The translations under genes were made by a program, and so were the position numbers. This document shows, one piece after another, positions 57,103-64,000 of a stretch of DNA of 64,000 bases (positions within the stretch are counted from its first letter, which is position 1; each line of letters opens with the position of its first letter). Under the pieces are notes generated by a model. The model was not told the origin of the DNA and did no database searches. It was given only the letters and a program-made list of their open reading frames with translations. Source of the stretch: Janthinobacterium sp. 67 (GTDB taxonomy: Bacteria > Pseudomonadota > Gammaproteobacteria > Burkholderiales > Burkholderiaceae_D); assembly GCF_002797895.1 (NCBI RefSeq), contig NZ_PGES01000001.1:4092001-4156000 (forward strand). The letters are read 5' to 3'.

Positions 57103-59973
57103 ATGAGCACATTTGAAAAAGTCAGCAGCAACTTCATTCCAGTCTTGCAGGCAACCATCGAGCAATATGTCGAGCCAGCAACGGGCATGCGCCATATCCA
57201 CATGCATACCGAGCAGGCTGAGATGGTGTTCCTGGTGGCCTTTCCCACTGTGCCCGAAGTAAGCGACGGGCGCGCCCACATCCTGGAACACCTGGCCTTG
57301 TGCGGCTCGTCGCGCTACCCGGTGCGCGACCCGTTCTTCTCGATGCTGCGCCGCTCGACGGCCACGTTCATGAATGCGATGACCTATCCGGACCGCACCG
57401 TGTACCCGTTCGCCAGCACCGACCGCAAGGATTTCTTCAACTTGCTCGACGTCTACCTCGACGCGGCCTTCTTCCCGAACCTCGATTACCTGAACTTCCG
57501 CCAGGAAGGCTGGCGCCATGCATTCGAAGGCGACAAGCTCGTGTACCAGGGCATCGTCTTCAATGAAATGAAGGGCGCTTTCAACAGCCCCATGCGCGCG
57601 CTCGACAGCGGCATCGCCAGCGCCTTGCTCAAGGGCACGACGTATGAAGTGGAATCGGGTGGCGATCCGCTCGACATCCCCGAACTGACGCATGACATGC
57701 TGAAAGAATTCCACGCCAGCCACTATCATCCTTCGCAAGCCGTGATCATGACGTCCGGCAATATCGAAGCGTCGGCCGTGCAGGAGCAAGTGGCGCAGCG
57801 CGTGCTGTCCAAGCTCAGCGGCTTCAGCCCGCGCCGCCTGCCGCAACTGGCGCCCGCGTGGACGGCGCCGCAGGAAAACGTGGTAAAAATTCCGTCGCAG
57901 GAAGCGCGCGACGATGAATTCGGCCTGCAATTCGCCTGGCTGATGGGCGAGTCGAGCGACCCCATCGCCTACTACCACGCGCATCTGCTGTCGCACGGCT
58001 TGCTCGGTGAATCGTCGGCGCCCGTCATGCGCGCCATGGAATCGGCCGGCTATGGCCGCCCATCGGACATGAATGGCCGCGATGCGGGCATCCGCCAGAT
58101 GGTGTTCCACATCGGCATGGAAGGGTTGACCCAGGAACAGATCGCCGATGCGCACCAGCGCATCTGGACGGCACTGGAAGAAACGGCGCAAGAAGGCATC
58201 CCGGCCGCCGTGCTGCACGCGGCCTTGCGCGACATCAAGTACAGCCAGCGCGAGATCAGCAGCGGCCGCATGCCTTACGGCCTGGGCCGCTTGCTGCACG
58301 CCTTGCCGCTGGCCATGTACGATGGCAACGTCATGGATGCCTTCGACAATGCGGCGATTCTGGAAACCCTGGAACAGCAAATCGAGGACCCGGAATTCTT
58401 CAAGCGGCTGGTGCGCGAACTGATCGCCAACCCGACCCGTTTGACGACGCACGTGGTGCCCGACAGCGCCTACTTCACGGACCGCGCCGCCCAGGAAGAC
58501 GCCAAGCTGGCGGCCCTGCAGGCGAAGCTGACGGATGCCGAGCGCGAGCACATCGTCGCCGAGTCCGCCGCACTGGAAGCGCATCAGCAACTGCCATCGA
58601 ATTCCGAAGTCTTGCCGCGCATCCGCCCTGGCGACGTCAGCGCCTTGCCGCGCCCGGCCCTGCCGATTCCGGCCGCCGTCGACGGCGCCGTGGCGTTCAG
58701 CATCGCCTCGAACGGCATCAGCTATGCCAACGTGCTGTACGACGTGTCGGGCTTGCCGGAAGCGTCGTGGCCATGGCTGCGTCTGTACACGGACCTGGCG
58801 CCGGAACTGGGCGTGGGCGACATGTCGTTCGACGACGCCAGCGCCTGGCGCCAGAGCATGGTGCCCTCGTTCCACATCGGCCTGGAAGCCATTCCTCGCC
58901 CGCAACAGGCGATGCGCGTGGAACTGTCGTTCTCGGCCAGCGGTTTGCGCGAAGAACACGCGGCGATTGCCGCCGTGCTGTCGGCCTGGATCGCCAAGCC
59001 CCGCTTCGATGAAGAAGATCGCCTGGCCTTCCTGATCGAAAGCCTGGTGCAAGACAAACTCTCCAGCCTGGCCGAGTCCGGCAACCGCTACGCCATGCTG
59101 GCCTCGGCAGCACCGCTGTCGCCCACGCGCCGCTTCGACGACATCGTCGGCGGCCCGGCCGCTTTGCCGTTCTACCGCCGTTTGCAGCAGCTGAGCAAGA
59201 CGTCGGCAGGCTTGCAGGAAATCGCACGCGAACTCGACACCCTGCACGCGCACATCATCGCCCAGCAGCCGACCGTGCTGTGCGCGGGCCTGGAGCAGGA
59301 TGGCATCACCCTGGCCCGTTTGCTGGAATTGCCGGTAGCCAGCACAGATTCTGTTGCACCGGCGGAAACCATCGCTCCCGCAGCTTTGCCGCTGGCCAAC
59401 ACGGCCCTGCATGCGACAAGCCAGATCAACCATTGCTTCGTTTCCTGGGCCGTGCCGGGCGTGCACAATCCGGACGCTGCGGCCCTGGCGGTCGCCGCCG
59501 AGCTGATGACCAATCAGGTACTGCATACGGCCCTGCGCGAAAAAGGCGGCGCGTATGGCGGCAGCGCCAGCTACGCGGCCGGCGCCGGCACGTTCACCCT
59601 GAGTTCCTACCGCGATCCGCGCCTGGCCGGCACGTTTGCCGATTTCGGCACGACGCTCGATCAAATCCTCGACGGCGATTTCTCGCAGGAGCAAGTGGAA
59701 GAAGCCATCATCTGCGTCATCAAGGGCCTCGACAAGCCGCATTCGCCGTACGCGGAAGCGCTGACGGCGTGGAACATGCAGCAGCGCGGCACGACGGAAG
59801 CCGTGCGCCAGCAGTTCCGCACCGGCGTCTTGAATTGCACCCTGGCGCAGATCAAGATGGTGACGCGCACATGGCTGAAAAACGGCCAGCCGAGCCGAGC
59901 CGCGTTTGCAGGCAATACGACGCAAGATCTGGCCGGGCTGGAAGTGGTGGATTTGCTGGCGCTGGCTTCTTAA
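57103..59973 (+). CDS. M16C (presequence-protease-like) zinc metallopeptidase
   Basis: A 956-residue insulinase-family protein of the one-chain PreP type, built of four M16 units. The inverted zinc motif H-x2-E-H is seen in HILEHLALCGSSRYP near residue 64, with the distal glutamate in NEMKGAFNSP. NQVLHTALREKGGAYGGSASY near the C-terminus carries the substrate-binding Arg/Tyr segment. It degrades peptides in a closed chamber. The start MSTFEKV is chosen at 57103; an in-frame extension to 56902 has unlike composition. Confidence 0.88.
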   Translation: MSTFEKVSSNFIPVLQATIEQYVEPATGMRHIHMHTEQAEMVFLVAFPTVPEVSDGRAHILEHLALCGSSRYPVRDPFFSMLRRSTATFMNAMTYPDRTVYPFASTDRKDFFNLLDVYLDAAFFPNLDYLNFRQEGWRHAFEGDKLVYQGIVFNEMKGAFNSPMRALDSGIASALLKGTTYEVESGGDPLDIPELTHDMLKEFHASHYHPSQAVIMTSGNIEASAVQEQVAQRVLSKLSGFSPRRLPQLAPAWTAPQENVVKIPSQEARDDEFGLQFAWLMGESSDPIAYYHAHLLSHGLLGESSAPVMRAMESAGYGRPSDMNGRDAGIRQMVFHIGMEGLTQEQIADAHQRIWTALEETAQEGIPAAVLHAALRDIKYSQREISSGRMPYGLGRLLHALPLAMYDGNVMDAFDNAAILETLEQQIEDPEFFKRLVRELIANPTRLTTHVVPDSAYFTDRAAQEDAKLAALQAKLTDAEREHIVAESAALEAHQQLPSNSEVLPRIRPGDVSALPRPALPIPAAVDGAVAFSIASNGISYANVLYDVSGLPEASWPWLRLYTDLAPELGVGDMSFDDASAWRQSMVPSFHIGLEAIPRPQQAMRVELSFSASGLREEHAAIAAVLSAWIAKPRFDEEDRLAFLIESLVQDKLSSLAESGNRYAMLASAAPLSPTRRFDDIVGGPAALPFYRRLQQLSKTSAGLQEIARELDTLHAHIIAQQPTVLCAGLEQDGITLARLLELPVASTDSVAPAETIAPAALPLANTALHATSQINHCFVSWAVPGVHNPDAAALAVAAELMTNQVLHTALREKGGAYGGSASYAAGAGTFTLSSYRDPRLAGTFADFGTTLDQILDGDFSQEQVEEAIICVIKGLDKPHSPYAEALTAWNMQQRGTTEAVRQQFRTGVLNCTLAQIKMVTRTWLKNGQPSRAAFAGNTTQDLAGLEVVDLLALAS

Positions 59974-59990
59974 GCTGGGCAGGCGGATCG

Positions 59991-60027
59991 TGTCGGATTA
60001 CGCGGCGTACCGCCGCTAATCCGACCT
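59991..60027. repeat. REP-like unit cut at its edge by the IS110 element
   Basis: TGTCGGATTACGCGGC ... GCCGCTAATCCGACCT is a complete REP hairpin whose normal flank (ACG after CCGACCT, as at 36594 and 61356) is missing. That flank reappears at 61240 on the far side of the insertion sequence, with CT repeated at both junctions. Confidence 0.85.
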
Positions 60028-60042
60028 TGTATTATTCCCTTC

Positions 60043-61222
<1,180 letters not shown>

Positions 61223-61253
61223 CGGGGATAACAGTATCTACGCTACGGATCGG

Positions 61254-61356
61254 GTAGGTCGGATTAGCGTGGCGTAGCCGCGCGTAATCCGACACCACCA
61301 CGGGCCAACAATGTTGTCGGATTACGTGCGGCCCTGCCGCACTAATCCGACCTACG
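61254..61356. repeat. REP-like palindromic pair (BIME), complete copy
   Basis: GTAGGTCGGATTAGCG ... CGCGTAATCCGACA, linker CAACAATGTTG, then TGTCGGATTACGTGCGG ... CCGCACTAATCCGACCTACG. It keeps an intact right edge, a potential target for another IS110 insertion. It ends four bases before the stop codon of the VOC gene. Confidence 0.85.
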
Positions 61357-61359
61357 ATG

Positions 61360-61767
61360 CTATTGGGGGACAGAATTAGGTTCCATATACATTAATTCCC
61401 ACTGATGCCCATCCGGATCCTGGAAACTGTGTCCATACATGAAGCCGTAATCCATCGGCTCCTTGTAGATGCTGCCGCCCGCCTGGACGGCCTTCGCCAC
61501 CAGCGCATCGACTTCGCCGCGGCTCTCGGCCGACAGGCACACGAGCACTTCCGTCGCCACGGTGGTGTCGCACAGCTGCTTGGGCGTAAATTGCTTGAAC
61601 TTGTCGTGCGTCAACAGCATGACAAAAATGTCGTCGGTGACGATCATGCACGTCGCCGTTTCATCCGTGAAATGGGCATTGAAACTGAAGCCCAGCGCCG
61701 TGAAAAACGCCACGGAGCGTTCCAGCGACTGGACGGGCAGATTGACAAAGATTTTGCGGGCCATCAT
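61360..61767 (-). CDS. VOC-family (glyoxalase/bleomycin-resistance fold) protein
   Basis: A 135-residue protein with the beta-alpha-beta-beta-beta repeat of the vicinal-oxygen-chelate superfamily: KIFVNLPVQSLERSVAFFTA at the start and GHSFQDPDGHQWELMYMEP at the end with the metal-ligand glutamate. The PhnB/YaeR-like substrate is unknown. AGGAGAC precedes two successive ATGs; the first is used. Confidence 0.85.
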   Translation of the reverse strand: MMARKIFVNLPVQSLERSVAFFTALGFSFNAHFTDETATCMIVTDDIFVMLLTHDKFKQFTPKQLCDTTVATEVLVCLSAESRGEVDALVAKAVQAGGSIYKEPMDYGFMYGHSFQDPDGHQWELMYMEPNSVPQ

Positions 61768-61821
61768 GTCTCCTTGTGGGTCGTATGAGTAGGTGCTGCC
61801 CGCCGATTCTACACCGGCTAT

Positions 61822-62709
61822 TCAGCCCTTCGCGCGCGCCACGGTCTTCGGCGCGTAGCCGAAATAGCGGCTGAAGGCGGCGCTGAAATTGGCCGGGTGG
61901 CGATAGCCCGTTTGCCAGCCCGCCTGCGCCACCTGGCAACCATTTTCCAGCAATAACTTTGCCCGCTGCATGCGCAGCGCCAGCAGGGTGCGCTGCGGGC
62001 TGTCGTTGTAGCGGTAGCGCCATCCCTGCTTGAGCTTGAACAAGCTCAAGCCCACCTGCGCGCACAAGTAATCGAGCGTGAGTTCCTGCGCCATCTGTTC
62101 CTGCATCAGCGCATGCACGCGTTCCAGTTTGACGATATCGGCCTCGGACCAGCGCGGCACGGCAGAGGGCGCCGGCCGCAGTGCCCGCAATTGCTCCGCA
62201 AGCAGGCTGAGTACGCCGATATGCACGGCCAGCGGGTCCGTCGCGCGCAGCAGCGCGCGCGCGTGCAGGGCGGAGGCGGCCGTCGTGGCCGCATGCGCCA
62301 GCTGGCGCGCGCCGCCGTTGGGCAACAGGTAAGCCAGGCCCTCCGGCCAGTAGCGCGCCAGCGCCTCTTCCCCGACCAGCACGCGCAATTGCGCCGCCCG
62401 TTGATTCGCCTCGAAACGGCGCTCGCCGCTCGTGTGGCGAAACGCCGTCACCGTCGTATGGCCGCCCTGGAAACGCAGTTGTTCGCCATCGCGCGTGACG
62501 TAGCCGGACGCGCCTTCCAGGCCGATGGTGATCACCATGCCGCCCGCGTCGTCATGCTTCGATTGCTCGACGATCGCCAGGCGCGGACGGTAATCGGAAT
62601 GCACGAGCAGCAAGCCCTGGTCGACCTGGCGCTGCTCGGCGCGGCACTCTTTCAACCCCGGGTCCAGCTGGCGCCGTGTCCAGCCTGCCGCTTCCCAGTT
62701 CTGTCCCAT
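61822..62709 (-). CDS. AraC-family regulator, PchR-like
   Basis: A 295-residue regulator with an N-terminal ligand domain of the PchR type and two C-terminal helix-turn-helix units: LTLDYLCAQVGLSLFKLKQG and VAQAGWQTGYRHPANFSAAF with YFGYAPKTV. PchR-like proteins activate siderophore genes on binding the ferric siderophore. A Fur box lies 68 bases upstream of its start, which fits iron control. Start 62709 is chosen for its spacing from GGGGGAG. Confidence 0.82.
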   Translation of the reverse strand: MGQNWEAAGWTRRQLDPGLKECRAEQRQVDQGLLLVHSDYRPRLAIVEQSKHDDAGGMVITIGLEGASGYVTRDGEQLRFQGGHTTVTAFRHTSGERRFEANQRAAQLRVLVGEEALARYWPEGLAYLLPNGGARQLAHAATTAASALHARALLRATDPLAVHIGVLSLLAEQLRALRPAPSAVPRWSEADIVKLERVHALMQEQMAQELTLDYLCAQVGLSLFKLKQGWRYRYNDSPQRTLLALRMQRAKLLLENGCQVAQAGWQTGYRHPANFSAAFSRYFGYAPKTVARAKG

Positions 62710-62776
62710 CATCGCTCCCCCTGTTTTCCCGCGCGCCGACACGCATACGAAATGCGCCGTGCCGCATACAAATGCA

Positions 62777-62795
62777 AATGATAATTATTCTCATT
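62777..62795. promoter_or_regulatory. Fur box in a divergent promoter
   Basis: AATGATAATTATTCTCATT is a near-perfect inverted repeat (AATGAnAAT-n-ATTnTCATT) fitting the Fur consensus. It serves the PchR-like gene on one side and the methyltransferase fragment on the other. Confidence 0.85.
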
Positions 62796-62842
62796 GTTGC
62801 ATAAAATAGGCATCCATGCCCATCACGCCGAAAGGAAGCGCC

Positions 62843-63208
62843 ATGCCAATACCTTCGCAACACGCCTTGCAACCCGACCGTTACCTGGCCATCGCGCCCT
62901 TCCAGGCGGACGGGCTGGCCGCCGCCCTGGAACTGGGTATTTTCGATGCGCTGGCCACGCCGCATACGCCGGCGCAACTGGCCGCAGCCCTGTCGCTGCA
63001 TGCGCCGCATACGGCCATGCTGCTGGAACTGCTCTGGAGCATGCAGATGCTGGAACGCGACGGGACCGATGACGGCATGCGGCGCTACCGCTGCACGGCC
63101 ACTACCTTGCAGTATTTCTGCCGCAACTCTGTTGCCTTTTGCGGCGACGCCTGGCTGTCCCGGCTGCATGCGCTGGCGCCCGCGCAAGTAGCGATTGAAC
63201 GCGCCTAA
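62843..63208 (+). pseudogene. Truncated methyltransferase (dimerisation domain only)
   Basis: A 121-residue frame after an AAGGA site resembling the winged-helix dimerisation domain that precedes the SAM-binding domain in O-methyltransferases (YLAIAPFQADGLAAALELGI, LLELLWSMQMLERDGTDDGM, YRCTATTLQYF). Full proteins have about 340 residues; here the frame ends at 63208 and no SAM-binding GxGxG segment follows in any frame before the SDR gene. The Fur box suggests that the intact form served a siderophore or metallophore pathway. A functional small protein cannot be excluded. Confidence 0.6.
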
Positions 63209-63209
63209 C

Positions 63210-63227
63210 AATTACCATTTAGTAATT
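63210..63227. promoter_or_regulatory. Inverted repeat upstream of the SDR gene
   Basis: AATTAC-CATTTA-GTAATT is a perfect 6-bp inverted repeat with 6-base spacer, 98 bases before the SDR start. Its form resembles operators of HxlR-type regulators, which often control SDR genes, but no such regulator gene is visible here. Confidence 0.4.
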
Positions 63228-63325
63228 ATGTTTTTTATAGCAAAAATGGGAGCAAATGCGCTAAGCTGTGCCGGCATTGATCGATGTCATCCGCAGCACT
63301 CCGCTGCCTCCACAGGGAATCCATC

Positions 63326-64000
63326 ATGAGTCTGAATATCGCAGGGAAAGTCGTCGTCATCACCGGTGCCAGCAGCGGCCTGGGCGAAGCCACCGCGCGC
63401 CATCTGGCGGCGCTGGGCGCTTCCGTCGTGCTCGGCGCGCGCCGCATGGACTTGCTCACTACCATTGCCGAGGAAATCACGGCCGCCGGCGGTCAGGCCG
63501 CCATCGCCCAGACCGATGTCACCCAGGCGGGCGACCTGACGCGGTTGGTTGACACGGCCCTGGCCGTGTTCGGCAAGGTCGACGTGCTGATCAACAATGC
63601 GGGGCTGATGGCCATCGCACCGATGAGCGCCTTGAAGGTCGACGAGTGGAACAACATGATCGATATCAACATCAAGGGCGTACTCAACGGCATCGCCGCC
63701 GTGCTGCCGCATTTCCTGGCGCAAAACAGCGGCCACTTCATCAATATTTCGTCGGTGGCGGGACAAAAAGTCTTCAGCCCGGGCGGCACCGTCTACAGCG
63801 GCACCAAGTTTGCCGTCAGCGCCATTTCGGAAGGCTTGCGCCATGAGCTGGCGGCCAGCGGCGGCGCCATCCGCACGACGGTCATTGCGCCGGGCGCCGT
63901 GGACACGCCATTGAGCGAGGGCAGCAGCCATGCCGAGAGCGCCAAGGCCGTCAAGGAGTTCTACCAGATTGCCATTCCCGCCGCCTCGGTGGCGCGCGCC
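63326..64000 (+). CDS. Short-chain dehydrogenase/reductase, 3' end outside window
   Basis: The first 225 residues of a classical SDR oxidoreductase. The NAD(P)-binding motif is VVITGASSGLGEATA, then NNAGLMA, the catalytic Ser in INISSVAGQ and the YxxxK pair in VYSGTKFAVSAISEGLRHEL. The arginines after beta-2 (GARRMD) suggest NADPH preference. The substrate is not readable. It is truncated by the window edge about 20 residues before the usual end. Confidence 0.9.
   Translation, partial: MSLNIAGKVVVITGASSGLGEATARHLAALGASVVLGARRMDLLTTIAEEITAAGGQAAIAQTDVTQAGDLTRLVDTALAVFGKVDVLINNAGLMAIAPMSALKVDEWNNMIDINIKGVLNGIAAVLPHFLAQNSGHFINISSVAGQKVFSPGGTVYSGTKFAVSAISEGLRHELAASGGAIRTTVIAPGAVDTPLSEGSSHAESAKAVKEFYQIAIPAASVARA

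Noticed and set aside
57076..59925. 949-codon minus-strand open frame opposite the M16 protease
   Set aside because: Antisense to a gene with a clear zinc motif; no domain is recognisable in it.

Overview
The window looks like a chromosomal segment of a high-GC betaproteobacterium of the Oxalobacteraceae, most like Janthinobacterium or a close relative. I infer this from protein character, the FNR-controlled cbb3 oxidase cluster, the scattered short palindromic repeats and the overall base composition; no rRNA or other phylogenetic marker is present to confirm it. I saw no tRNA, rRNA, CRISPR array or prophage. Almost all DNA is coding.

Layout. 1-6.3 kb: tail of an anti-sigma factor, a thioesterase, a PepSY membrane protein, a YbhB/AraC pair, and a small DUF2946-like protein followed by a TonB-dependent receptor. 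6.3-13.6 kb: ung, lipA, lipB and, split from them by a MocR regulator, a Bcr/CflA exporter, a GST and a LysR regulator, the ybeD-like gene. 13.9-18.1 kb: a FecR/DUF6600 protein, a LysE exporter, a DUF808 protein and a YiaA protein. 18.1-33.2 kb is a micro-oxic respiration island: a PAS-GGDEF-EAL protein, an Aer-like chemoreceptor with hemN behind a perfect FNR box, a SafE-type protein, ccoI, ccoS, a second perfect FNR box, ccoNOQP, ccoG, ccoH and fnr itself. 33.4-36.5 kb: a large hybrid sensor kinase. 36.6-39.6 kb: modABC plus modE in one operon with a ModE box in front. 39.7-41.5 kb: a sterol desaturase-like protein and a BASS-family transporter. 41.7-52.7 kb: a complete L-rhamnose locus with rhaDI divergent from rhaRSTPQUK, in the order known from rhizobia. 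52.9-56.8 kb: a BON-domain protein and the glrK-qseG-glrR signalling operon. 57.1-60.0 kb: an M16 metalloprotease. 60.0-61.2 kb: an IS110-family insertion sequence. 61.4-64 kb: a VOC protein, a PchR-like regulator and truncated methyltransferase around a Fur box, and the start of an SDR gene.

The most striking system is the IS110 element (about 60028-61239). Its non-coding left end can be read as a bridge RNA. One internal loop carries segments matching the two halves of the DNA it is inserted in (8 of 9 and 5 of 5 bases). A second loop carries segments matching the element's own ends (9 of 9 and 5 of 5). The insertion has a CT core, and the target is the conserved edge of a REP-like palindrome present at several other places in the window. 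A second connected system is the glr locus: a sigma-54 promoter and two perfect TGTC-N10-GACA boxes lie between glrR and the BON-protein gene, naming that gene as a likely GlrR target.
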